From Pyrinomonadaceae bacterium (GTDB lineage: Bacteria; Acidobacteriota; Blastocatellia; Pyrinomonadales; Pyrinomonadaceae): a stretch of DNA of 64,000 nucleotides. Below the pieces are notes generated by a model, which did not search any database, had not been told where the DNA came from, and saw nothing but the letters and a program-made list of their open reading frames with translations. A program made the position numbers and the translations under genes. The stretch spans positions 186,001 to 250,000 of the forward strand of contig JAIBCB010000002.1 of NCBI GenBank assembly GCA_019694355.1, in the 5' to 3' direction. Positions 30,760 through 38,506 of the stretch are shown one piece after another; the first letter of the stretch is position 1; the number at the start of each line of letters is the position of its first letter.

Positions 30760-31848
30760 ATGGGTGAGATTATTTACAATTTTTCGGCCGGGCCGGCGAT
30801 GATGCCGCCCGAAGTGCTGGAGCAGGCCGCCGCCGAGCTTAGAGATGTCCGCGGTTCGCGAATGAGCGTGATGGAGATCAGCCACCGCTCGGCCCTTTTT
30901 GGTGAGATCCTTGCTGACGCTGAAAGCGGAATACGGCGCCTCTTAGGCCTTCCGAAGAACTATCGCGTGCTGTTTCTGCAAGGCGGTGCGACCTTGCAAT
31001 TTTCAATGGTTCCAATGAATCTGCTCGCTCCGGTCGATACGGCCGAGTACATAATCACGGGCTATTGGGGCAAGAAGGCGGCGAAATGTGCGGTTCAGTA
31101 CGGCGATGTGCGGACCGTCTATTCAGGTGAGAACGCCGGTTTTACGACCGTGCCGCAACAGGGCGAAGTTCGCGTGTCGCCGAACGCCGCTTACCTGCAT
31201 TACACATCGAACGAGACGATCGACGGCGTCGAATTCGGCTACGATCTTGATGCGGGTTCGGTGCCTGTCGTCTGCGATATGTCGTCCGACATTCTTTCAC
31301 GCCCGATCGATATCGAAAAATACGGCCTGATCTATGCCGGCGCGCAAAAGAACCTTGGTCCGAGCGGTCTCGTACTTGTCGTGATCCGCGATGACCTGCT
31401 TGACCGCAGTCCTCGCGAACTGCCCGATCTGCTTACATACAAGGTGCTAGCCGACAACGATTCGATGGCGAACACCCCGAATACTTGGGCAATTTACCTG
31501 CTTGGGCTGGTGTGCGGTTGGCTTGAGAAACAAGGCGGTGTGGCCGCGATCGAGAAGGTAAATCTAGAAAAGGCCCGCGTTCTTTACGAGGCGATCGACA
31601 AGAGCGACGGATTCTATTCCGGGCGAGCGGCGGCAGATGCGCGTTCGCGAATGAATGTGACATTCTCGCTGCCGAACGCAGAGCTCGACGCCAAATTTAT
31701 CAAAGAGGCCGAAGCCAACAGAATGAGCGGGCTAAAGGGCCATCGGGCCGTCGGCGGAATTCGAGCCTCGATCTACAACGCGTTTCCGCTTGCCGGTGTT
31801 GAACACCTTGTCGAGTTTTTGTCGGAATTTGCTCGTCGAAACGGTTAG
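30760..31848 (+). CDS. serC: Phosphoserine aminotransferase
   Basis: I start at the ATG at 30760 (MGEIIYNFSAGPAMMPPEVL), 362 residues, the standard SerC length. MEISHRSALFGEIL, FLQGGATLQFSMVPMNL and IYAGAQKNLGPSG (with the PLP lysine) are class V aminotransferase motifs of SerC; HRAVGGIRASIYNAF is the conserved end. It makes phosphoserine from 3-phosphohydroxypyruvate. Its stop interlocks with that of selA (TTAG). Confidence 0.96.
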   Translation: MGEIIYNFSAGPAMMPPEVLEQAAAELRDVRGSRMSVMEISHRSALFGEILADAESGIRRLLGLPKNYRVLFLQGGATLQFSMVPMNLLAPVDTAEYIITGYWGKKAAKCAVQYGDVRTVYSGENAGFTTVPQQGEVRVSPNAAYLHYTSNETIDGVEFGYDLDAGSVPVVCDMSSDILSRPIDIEKYGLIYAGAQKNLGPSGLVLVVIRDDLLDRSPRELPDLLTYKVLADNDSMANTPNTWAIYLLGLVCGWLEKQGGVAAIEKVNLEKARVLYEAIDKSDGFYSGRAAADARSRMNVTFSLPNAELDAKFIKEAEANRMSGLKGHRAVGGIRASIYNAFPLAGVEHLVEFLSEFARRNG

Positions 31849-33263
31849 CTCTCGCCTGCGATGTTCTCAAGAAGCGCGGAAACAAGACTTTCGGCATCCT
31901 CAACGGTGCGAAGATCGAGGCAGACCGCGCCGTTCTCGATCCGAGAGATCACGGGAACTTCGCATGAACGGAGTTTTGCCGCGATCGAATCAGGCGACAG
32001 GTGCGGATGAGCGATCTCGATCAAACAGGTTTCGAGCTTTGCAAGCGGTGCGGTGCCGCCGCCGGTGGTAGAAGAACCTTCTCTCAGCTTGATCGTAAAA
32101 CCTGCCTGCCCATACGCCTCACAGATCTTCTCCACAACCGCAGTTGCCCGTTCTCGGACGGAATCGACGGTCTCAGCGATCATTCGAAGGACGGGAATTT
32201 CGTCGACCGCCGTTTCGCGTGAATAAGCGAGCAGTGTTGCTTCAAGTGCGGCAGAAACCAGCTTATCAGTGCGAAAGGCACGATATAGCGGATGGCGACG
32301 GAGTTTCTCGACGAACTCGCGTTTGCCGACGACGATGCCGGCCTGCGGCCCGCCAAGCAATTTGTCCCCGCTAAAGGCGACCAGATGAACTCCCGCGTTG
32401 ACCGAATCGCGAACGGTCGGCTCGTCGCCCACTCCAAACTGCGAAAGATCGAGCAAGGCGCCGGAACCAAGGTCTTCAAAGAGGATGATGCCGTGTTTTT
32501 CTGCGAGTGAGGCAAGGTCGGCAAGCGACGCCTGTTCGGTAAAGCCGACAACACGATAGTTCGACGGATGAACACGCAAGATCATGCCTGTCGTTGGGCC
32601 GACCGCCGCTTCGTGATCTTCGATGCTTGTGCGGTTGGTCGTCCCGACCTCACGCATTGCGGCGCCGGATTCTGCAAGTATCTCGGGTACGCGAAAATCA
32701 CCGCCGATCTCGACAAGTTCGCCACGCGAGACGATCACTTCCTTGCCCGCCGCGAACGCCTTTAGAACGAGATAAGCTGCTGCTGCACAATTATTTACAA
32801 CGACAGCATCTTCGGCACCCGTAAGCTCGGCGAGCAGCCGTTCGGCAAGCGGAGCCCGGACACCACGCCCGCCCGTGTTCACGTCGAATTCGAGCGTGCC
32901 GTAACCGGAAGCACCGATGACCGCCTCTCTCGCCTCGTTCGAAAGCGGTGAGCGGCCGAGATTCGTGTGGAGAATGACGCCCGTTGCGTTGATCACCTTC
33001 CGCAGGCGGCGGTTTAGGCTCTGAGAAGCAAGCTCAGAAACCCGTGCGTCAATCGTTTGATCAATGTCTGCAAACTCTTCGCCCGTGAGAAGACTGCGGC
33101 GCGTATCAGCGATCGCCTGACGAACGATGTCGGTCAAGCGGCGTTTGCCGAGCCTCGCCAGAACGTCGCTGCCGGCAAGCCTCAACAGGCACTCATCAAC
33201 TGATGGCAGAGAGCGCAGAACCGATCCTTTTTCCGACAGCGAGTTCTTTTTCATTGAAATCAT
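31845..33263 (-). CDS. selA: L-seryl-tRNA(Sec) selenium transferase
   Basis: I start at the ATG at 33263 (472 residues); an ATG nine bases later is also possible. LRSLPSVDECLLRL, VINATGVILHTNLGRSPL, YGTLEFDVNTGGRG and HLVAFSGDKLLGGPQAGIVV (PLP lysine) are SelA motifs. It converts seryl-tRNA(Sec) to selenocysteinyl-tRNA. Its presence implies selB, selC and selD elsewhere; none was recognised in the window, nor a reading frame that clearly needs a recoded UGA. Confidence 0.95.
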   Translation of the reverse strand: MISMKKNSLSEKGSVLRSLPSVDECLLRLAGSDVLARLGKRRLTDIVRQAIADTRRSLLTGEEFADIDQTIDARVSELASQSLNRRLRKVINATGVILHTNLGRSPLSNEAREAVIGASGYGTLEFDVNTGGRGVRAPLAERLLAELTGAEDAVVVNNCAAAAYLVLKAFAAGKEVIVSRGELVEIGGDFRVPEILAESGAAMREVGTTNRTSIEDHEAAVGPTTGMILRVHPSNYRVVGFTEQASLADLASLAEKHGIILFEDLGSGALLDLSQFGVGDEPTVRDSVNAGVHLVAFSGDKLLGGPQAGIVVGKREFVEKLRRHPLYRAFRTDKLVSAALEATLLAYSRETAVDEIPVLRMIAETVDSVRERATAVVEKICEAYGQAGFTIKLREGSSTTGGGTAPLAKLETCLIEIAHPHLSPDSIAAKLRSCEVPVISRIENGAVCLDLRTVEDAESLVSALLENIAGES

Positions 33264-33384
33264 TTTAACCCAAGACGTTTTGAGGAAACTCGGCCCGTAT
33301 CGCAATTTCTTAAATATAGGCGCCCGATCTGCGGCACCATCGCTCACCCCCGCAACTCTTTTTGCAGCTCGGCAGGAAAAATAT

Positions 33385-33705
33385 ATGGCAATGATCGGAA
33401 ACAGGCTCTATCGCGGTGCTCAGGCAAAGAACGAGGAGGCTCTTGAGATAGACCAACAGCTTGCACGGCTCGAAGAGGACATTCGCCGGCTGAAGATCGA
33501 GTTCGACATTTACTTCAACGGCGCTACAAAGCGCCCGCCGCTCGAAATGCGCGCCCGCCTCGACGCCGTCATCCGCCGTATCTCCGACAAACGCACCCTG
33601 AATTACGCTCAGCGATATCAGTTCAACACGCTCGTTGCCCGCTTCACGTCATATCGCGAACTCTGGCGTCGCGGAATGAAGGCAAAAGGCGAGGATTTCA
33701 TTTAA
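33385..33705 (+). CDS. Small conserved-looking coiled-coil protein
   Basis: A 106-residue protein with GGCAGGAAA before the ATG at 33385. Residues 20-45 form a charged helix (EALEIDQQLARLEEDIRRLK), followed by EFDIYFNGATKRPPLEMRAR and YAQRYQFNTLVARFTSYREL. The FNGA-KRPP and YQFNTL blocks look conserved, but I cannot name the family. It is divergent from selA and not part of a larger operon. Confidence 0.65.
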   Translation: MAMIGNRLYRGAQAKNEEALEIDQQLARLEEDIRRLKIEFDIYFNGATKRPPLEMRARLDAVIRRISDKRTLNYAQRYQFNTLVARFTSYRELWRRGMKAKGEDFI

Positions 33706-33828
33706 ACTGCAATGCTCCACGCCCGCCCGGGAACGCGGACGCCCTCGTCCACGCTGACTGCGAGCGACCAGGCCGCGACAACTGGCTCTGCCCTCACCGC
33801 CTTTGCGGCTCTGCAGGAGCGGATCTAA

Positions 33829-33898
33829 TTCTCGATTTCTCGTTCCAAGTTCTCACATCTCAGATCCTAGATCTCAAATCTCAGACCTGAAATCTCGG
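33829..33898. repeat. Ten heptamers of the ATCTCAG family
   Basis: The 70 bases divide exactly into ten 7-base words such as TTCTCAC, ATCTCAG, ATCCTAG, ATCTCAA, ATCTCAG, ACCTGAA and ATCTCGG. The phase never shifts. Confidence 0.85.
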
Positions 33899-33914
33899 TT
33901 CCCCGCTCAAGAAC

Positions 33915-33941
33915 CCGGTCGCTACCGCTCCCGGTTCTGAC
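33915..33941 (+). repeat. 27-base palindromic repeat ending CTGAC (copy 2)
   Basis: Has the family core CGCTACCGC and the end CCGGTTCTGAC; flanking GAAC allows a longer inverted pair with GGTTC. Confidence 0.6.
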
Positions 33942-34165
33942 AGATCGTGCGGTTTGTACATTTTGTGCGGTTTGATACATTTCGTGCGGTTTGTGCTATC
34001 GCGCACGCCGGAACCTGAGTAAACTTTTATCTGTGGACGGACAGAGCGTCATTCAAGCGAAGGGAGAGGCGACCGTTTTCGTAGATGACACTAAGCTTGT
34101 TCGGATATCTCATAGCATCAAGAACGAAGATAAAGTTACGCCCAAAGATTCGGGCCGGAGGTTAT

Positions 34166-34639
34166 ATGAAACAGAGAGGAAGGGTGCGAAGTAGCGTTAG
34201 CCTAGTTGGGATACTCTTCACGATGGTGATGTTTGTTTTGGTTGCTTCTGGCCAAGATACGGATGAAGCAGTTAAAGTGCGTGCCGCAGTTGCGCCATTT
34301 TATCCACCCGCTGCTATGGCCCTATTGGAAGAGGGACGGTTCGAGATTCCTGTTAAGATCGCTCCGAATGGCGATGTCGGCGAGGCCGACTTCAAGAATG
34401 TCTCAAAGATGTTCGCTCCGGCCCTAAAACTCATTGTTCCAAAATGGAAATTTTCCGCTGCACGTCCGGGCCAAAAAACGGATCGCACCGTTACGCTCGT
34501 TTTTGTGTTCGTAATCAAATCCCAGGGCACTAACCGCTTGGATCTGCTTCCGATCTTTCGACCGCCCTATGAGGTCGAAATTAGGGACACACCCGCCTAC
34601 GTCGAAACCTCGAGCCGAAGAAGAAGCGGAAGAAGATGA
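34166..34639 (+). CDS. Exported protein with TonB-C-like domain
   Basis: A 157-residue protein with a perfect GGAGG five bases before the ATG at 34166. A signal segment (SLVGILFTMVMFVLVASG-Q) is followed by AVAPFYPPAAMALLEEGRFEIPVKIAPNGDV and VPKWKFSAARPGQKTDRTVTL, which match the TonB C-terminal domain style (YP..A...G...V.V.I...G.V). There is no Pro-rich spacer, so it is not a full TonB. Many acidobacteria have such short versions; the function is unknown. The end is basic (SSRRRSGRR). Confidence 0.7.
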   Translation: MKQRGRVRSSVSLVGILFTMVMFVLVASGQDTDEAVKVRAAVAPFYPPAAMALLEEGRFEIPVKIAPNGDVGEADFKNVSKMFAPALKLIVPKWKFSAARPGQKTDRTVTLVFVFVIKSQGTNRLDLLPIFRPPYEVEIRDTPAYVETSSRRRSGRR

Positions 34640-34707
34640 GGTGTAAGTGTCGAACCGACAAATTGAAGCTCGATTATTCATACGGCATCTGGCGACTGAG
34701 ATACTGG

Positions 34708-34734
34708 CCGCCCGCTTAGGCAGGCGGTTCTGAC
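34708..34734 (+). repeat. 27-base palindromic repeat ending CTGAC (copy 3)
   Basis: Starts CCGCCCGCT, ends GGCGGTTCTGAC, with CCGCC/GGCGG arms. Confidence 0.75.
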
Positions 34735-35061
34735 TGCGGACGATGGCGTCCGAGGTTCCATTCTTCGTCCCCGTAGGGGGACGGAAGAGTATAGCCCAGG
34801 GTGAGGCCGCTTCGGCCGCAACCCTGGGTTACCGTGGGCAGAACATCCATGGAGCGTGCGGAGCACGCGACAGAGAAGTGTCGGCGGCCAAGCCGCCTCC
34901 AGAAAAGCCGAGTACGCTCATCGGTCGGGCAAGCCCGACCGCACTGCCAAGGGGCAAGCCCGGAAGCAAGTGGCTTCTTTCTTCGCGTTCTTTGTGTTTA
35001 CGATCTTGTTTGAAACACAAAGGCCGCCAAGCGAAACCTCGCAAAGATCGCAGACGTTTAC

Positions 35062-35096
35062 ATCTCGAATTTCAAATTTCAGATCTGAGATTTGCG
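35062..35096. repeat. Five heptamers with internal palindrome
   Basis: ATCTCGA, ATTTCAA, ATTTCAG, ATCTGAG, ATTTGCG in phase. The centre CAGATCTG is a palindrome, so the array folds back on itself. Confidence 0.75.
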
Positions 35097-35361
35097 ATCG
35101 ATAAGGTTCCGATGGCGGTTTGATATTTTTTTTGCGAAATTCTGGGACAGATCGGGTAAGTGGCTGATAACACAGCACTTATTTGTCCCAGAGGCTGTCC
35201 CACGAGCATCTTGGCTGGGACAAAAGACGGCCATTGTCGGCGGCAAGCCGCCTCCGAGGTTGGTTTTGGGATCGGTTCCACGGCATAAATGCCGTGGCAA
35301 TTCGGGGGAAGCTGCGTTGAGTGTTACGCCCTTACTAGCGTGCGGGCCTCTGCAATACTGA

Positions 35362-35419
35362 CCGCCCGCTCACGCAGGCGGTTCTGACAAGACCACCCGC
35401 TACCGCAGGTGGTACTGAC
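35362..35419 (+). repeat. Two neighbouring 27-base CTGAC repeats (copies 4 and 5)
   Basis: Copies at 35362-35388 and 35393-35419, four bases apart. Both keep CGCT, CGCAGG and the CTGAC end; the second has compensating changes in both arms (CCACC/GGTGG), so pairing is preserved. Confidence 0.75.
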
Positions 35420-35542
35420 AGGGCCTGGCCGTGCGCGACGTGGGCTTGGGATCTGGCTAACACTGAACGCCCTTTCTAACGTGCGAGCTTCTGTAACCGA
35501 AAAACAACAGACAATTGGCGGACAAGAGGATCAATTACAGCT

Positions 35543-35570
35543 GTCAGCCATCAGCTATGAGCTATCAGCG
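35543..35570. repeat. Four heptamers of the ATCAGCT family
   Basis: GTCAGCC, ATCAGCT, ATGAGCT, ATCAGCG in phase. Confidence 0.75.
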
Positions 35571-35672
35571 AAAGAAGACCTATCGGTTGTCAGTGTCCGA
35601 AATGCTGGTCGAGCTCACGCGGAAAATGACGGAAAGTGACAGAATTTGTAAGACGAGCCTTGAAAAACGCCG

Positions 35673-35727
35673 ATTTTTGTTCCGTTCTGTTCCGCTTGTT
35701 CCGTTACACGCGGAACGGAACAAAAAT
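35673..35727. repeat. 15-base perfect inverted repeat upstream of the MgtE-like gene
   Basis: ATTTTTGTTCCGTTC at 35673-35687 pairs with GAACGGAACAAAAAT at 35713-35727 over a 25-base loop that repeats GTTCCG. It ends 55 bases before the next ATG and may be a leader structure or an operator. Confidence 0.75.
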
Positions 35728-35782
35728 ACGGCTTTCGCTTTCGCGGGGAATTGGGGCGTGGTAAAACTAATCAGGGAGAGAA

Positions 35783-37030
35783 ATGCTTTACGTATCTCAG
35801 CTCGTCGGGCGTCCTGTCTTTGATAAGAGCAACGACAAGATCGCGGTCATACACGACATAATCGTGCGTTATGGCCGGGATGATTATCCGCCGCTGGTAG
35901 GTTTGGTGGCGCGCTATCGCCGTAGGAATTTTTTCCTGCCGCGGCAGAACGTCGCCGAGCTTTCTTCGCACGGAGCGAAGATGCGGCTCGCGGTGCTCGA
36001 TCTTACGCCGTTCATCCGCCGCGAGGGCGAAGTGCTCCTGCGAAAGGACGTTCTTGATAATCAACTGATCGATGTTGACGGGAAGCGCGTCGTTCGGGTG
36101 AATGATGTTCAGTTGATCGAGACCGGCCATGTGTGGCGTGTTACAGGTGCGGACGTAACGTTTCAGGGGTTTGTGCGGCGGCTGATGCCGCAGGGGTTCT
36201 TCGGCAGCGACAGGCCGGTAGAGGTGATAGATTGGGCGGACGTCGGTTATCTTGCGACCGACACGACGACCGTAACCGTGCAGCTAAAGTCCTCGAAAGA
36301 CAAACTTTCGCGGCTTCATCCGGTCGAGATCGCACAGCTTGCCGAGACGCTGTCGCCGATCCACCGAACCGAGGTCGTCGAGAGCCTCGATGACGAGATC
36401 GCCGCCGACACGCTCGAGGAAATGTCCACAGAGGCACAGGCACGCATTCTCGAAGACCTTGACGAAGAGCGTGCCGCAGACATTCTAGAAGAGATGTCGC
36501 CCGACGATGCCGTTGACGTTCTCGACGAGATGGACGACGAGAAGAGCGAGCAGCTTTTCGCCCTGATGGAAGAGGACGAGAAGGCCGACGTCGCCGAACT
36601 GATGGCGTTCGAGCACGATACGGCCGGCGGATTGATGACGACCGAATTCGTGCATCTGGCCCGTGACCTTACGGTCGCCGAGGCGATCGTTTCGCTTCGC
36701 GGAATGGCTGAGACGCCGAATATGATCTATTACCTCTACGTCGTCGAGGGGGCGGACAGCTGGAAGATCTGCGGCCTGATCAGCCTGCGTTCGCTGATAC
36801 TCGCCGACCCAACAAAGAAGCTTTCCGAGGTGATGCGAACCGATTTTCGGAGCGCTCACCCGAACGATTCCGCACTCGATGCGGCACAGATGATCGCCGA
36901 ATACAACCTGCTTGCCCTTCCCGTCGTCGATGATGAAGGCGACATTGCGGGCATCATCACGGTCGATGATGCGATGGAAATACTTTTGCCGCGAAACCTC
37001 GAAAGCCGCCTGCCGCGTTTGTTCGGATAG
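35783..37030 (+). CDS. MgtE-like regulatory protein without channel domain
   Basis: A 415-residue soluble protein. Residues about 1-155 are PRC-barrel-like (QLVGRPVFDKSNDKIAVIHD and a second LIDVDGKRVVRVNDVQLIE). Residues about 175-280 are the MgtE N-domain, with repeated ILEDLDEERAADILEEM and DAVDVLDEMDDEKSEQL. Two CBS domains follow (TAGGLMTTEFVHLARDLTV and VMRTDFRSAHPNDSALD). The membrane domain of true MgtE is missing. Such proteins often sit beside Nramp metal transporters, but the next gene is TlpA-like. It may sense Mg2+ or a nucleotide. Confidence 0.85.
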   Translation: MLYVSQLVGRPVFDKSNDKIAVIHDIIVRYGRDDYPPLVGLVARYRRRNFFLPRQNVAELSSHGAKMRLAVLDLTPFIRREGEVLLRKDVLDNQLIDVDGKRVVRVNDVQLIETGHVWRVTGADVTFQGFVRRLMPQGFFGSDRPVEVIDWADVGYLATDTTTVTVQLKSSKDKLSRLHPVEIAQLAETLSPIHRTEVVESLDDEIAADTLEEMSTEAQARILEDLDEERAADILEEMSPDDAVDVLDEMDDEKSEQLFALMEEDEKADVAELMAFEHDTAGGLMTTEFVHLARDLTVAEAIVSLRGMAETPNMIYYLYVVEGADSWKICGLISLRSLILADPTKKLSEVMRTDFRSAHPNDSALDAAQMIAEYNLLALPVVDDEGDIAGIITVDDAMEILLPRNLESRLPRLFG

Positions 37031-37041
37031 TTTTTTTTAGA

Positions 37042-37923
37042 ATGAGATCGAATCGCTTTTTATTGATATTGGCTCTATTTGCCTTTGCCGCCGGTGCGCT
37101 TGCGCAAGGGAATATTCCCGTAAAACGCGTCGGCCCGAAGGTCTTGAAGATCGATGCTGCCGGCCTGAGAAAGATCATGCGCCCGACGAACCGCCCGATG
37201 GTAATAAACTTTTGGGCGACGTGGTGCGATCCTTGTCGCGATGAATTTCCGGAGCTTGTCAAGCTTCATCAAAAATATCGAGCAGATGTCGATTTCATAA
37301 CGGTCTCGCTCGACTATCTTTCCGAGATCGACCGCGACGTTCCGAAGTTCCTTGCCGAGATGCACTCAGAGATGCCGGCATATCTGCTAAAGACGAAGGA
37401 TGAGGCCGAGGACAACGAAGCCTACAGAAGCGTCAGCGACAAATGGGCGGGCAATCTTCCGCTCACGATCTTAAAGGACGTGCGCGGCTTTACGCTTTAC
37501 GAGCGCAATGGACGGTTTCGGACCGAGACGCTCGAAGCGGAGATAAAAAAGGCGATCGATCTCGCCCAGGCACCGATCTACACGGTCATCGAGTTCGTGA
37601 AATTCAAGAACGGCAATACGAAGCAGGCCGAGTATTTTTACGAGAATAATTGGAAGCTGTATCGCGACGAAGCAAAAAAGCGGAACGTGATCGCATCGTT
37701 CGATATGCTGCCCGCCGACCCGGAAGCCGAGGGCAAATTCGATCTGATGCTGATAACACGCTATCGCGGGAAGGCTCAGTTCGATAACTCGGAGAAAGGG
37801 TTCGAACCGATCTTAAAGGCCTTACGCCCGAACGGCCCCGCGTTGCTCGATGCCGTAAGGCCGGACGAGTTTCGCGAGACCGTTTTTGTATATCGCGGGC
37901 GTGAATTGCCGTCGGTCAAATGA
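37042..37923 (+). CDS. TlpA/ResA-like thioredoxin-fold protein with extra domain
   Basis: A 293-residue protein with a signal peptide (LLILALFAFAAGALA-Q). The thioredoxin domain (30-170) has VINFWATWCDPCRDEFPELV, with Cys62 and Cys65, and VDFITVSLDY. After residue 180 a second domain starts TVIEFVKFKNGNTKQAEYFY, resembling an antibiotic-biosynthesis-monooxygenase-like (ABM/dimeric ferredoxin-like) fold. The combination is uncommon. It probably reduces periplasmic disulfides. Confidence 0.85.
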   Translation: MRSNRFLLILALFAFAAGALAQGNIPVKRVGPKVLKIDAAGLRKIMRPTNRPMVINFWATWCDPCRDEFPELVKLHQKYRADVDFITVSLDYLSEIDRDVPKFLAEMHSEMPAYLLKTKDEAEDNEAYRSVSDKWAGNLPLTILKDVRGFTLYERNGRFRTETLEAEIKKAIDLAQAPIYTVIEFVKFKNGNTKQAEYFYENNWKLYRDEAKKRNVIASFDMLPADPEAEGKFDLMLITRYRGKAQFDNSEKGFEPILKALRPNGPALLDAVRPDEFRETVFVYRGRELPSVK

Positions 37924-37935
37924 CCTTGCCGACCG

Positions 37936-38301
37936 CTATTCGAGTTCCAGGATCACACCTGTGTTCTGGAAATCATAGACCTCGAGCTTTGCCTTTGCCC
38001 CGGCCTTTTCGAACTCATAAAAGTGCGAAGTTTCGCGGAGATCGGGCTGGGCCGAGAGTTTCCAGCCGTTCTTTTCGAGGGCTTTGACAAAAGCCTCGCC
38101 GACGGCCATTTTGTCAGCCTTGAGAGCGACCTTGAGTTTATTTGCGGAGCTTTCCCAGACAATTGCGTTGTCCTTTACGGGCAGATCCATTTTGTCCCAG
38201 GGTGCGGTGATCGGGACGGCCGTAACACTTGGGTTCCAACAGGCAGAGACTGTGAGAGCGATCATCGCGAGAGTGATGACCATAACAAAAGGTTTTTTCA
38301 T
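37936..38301 (-). CDS. Small lipoprotein
   Basis: A 121-residue protein with GGAGGA before the ATG at 38301. MVITLAMIALTVSAC is a lipoprotein signal with Cys21. The mature part has DLPVKDNAIVWESSANKLKV and GEAFVKALEKNGWKLSAQPD, a compact alpha-beta fold without recognised family. It converges with the TlpA-like gene at a 12-base gap. Confidence 0.75.
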   Translation of the reverse strand: MKKPFVMVITLAMIALTVSACWNPSVTAVPITAPWDKMDLPVKDNAIVWESSANKLKVALKADKMAVGEAFVKALEKNGWKLSAQPDLRETSHFYEFEKAGAKAKLEVYDFQNTGVILELE

Positions 38302-38506
38302 CCATTCCTCCAAATTGTTGTGATGTAAGGCGTTTATGCCTATTCGGTCGTTAGGAGCGGAGTGTAGCAAAAGTTTGGTGCAGCACAAAGCGGGCGGCCG
38401 CCGCGTCGCCGGTGCTCGATATATCGCACCTGAGCGGATCGACATTCGGTGCCCGAACGCGTTAAAGTATCTGTTTTATTTTTAACCGCGGAAGCAGGCC
38501 TTATAG

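Larger units (their letters stand above)
33706..34165. other. Gene-free stretch with three kinds of short repeat
   Basis: I see no gene in these 460 bases. They contain ten heptamer words built on ATCTCAG (33829-33898), one 27-base CTGAC-type palindromic repeat (33915-33941), and three copies of GTGCGGTTTG spaced 18-19 bases (33947-34002). Confidence 0.7.
34640..35782. other. 1.1 kb gene-free, repeat-rich stretch
   Basis: No supportable gene. It holds hairpins at 34763-34786 (TCCCCGTAGGGGGA) and 34795-34828 (CCCAGGGT...ACCCTGGG around GGCCGCTTCGGCC), GGCGGC/GCCGCC palindromes near 34890 and 35240, three 27-base CTGAC-type repeats, heptamer arrays at 35062-35096 and 35543-35570, and a 15-base inverted repeat at 35673-35727. 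Open frames across it follow these repeats. Confidence 0.7.

Noticed and set aside
34743-35123. Open frame beginning MASEVPFFVPVGGRKS
   Set aside because: It covers hairpin repeats and ends in the heptamer array; probably a recurrent intergenic element rather than a protein.
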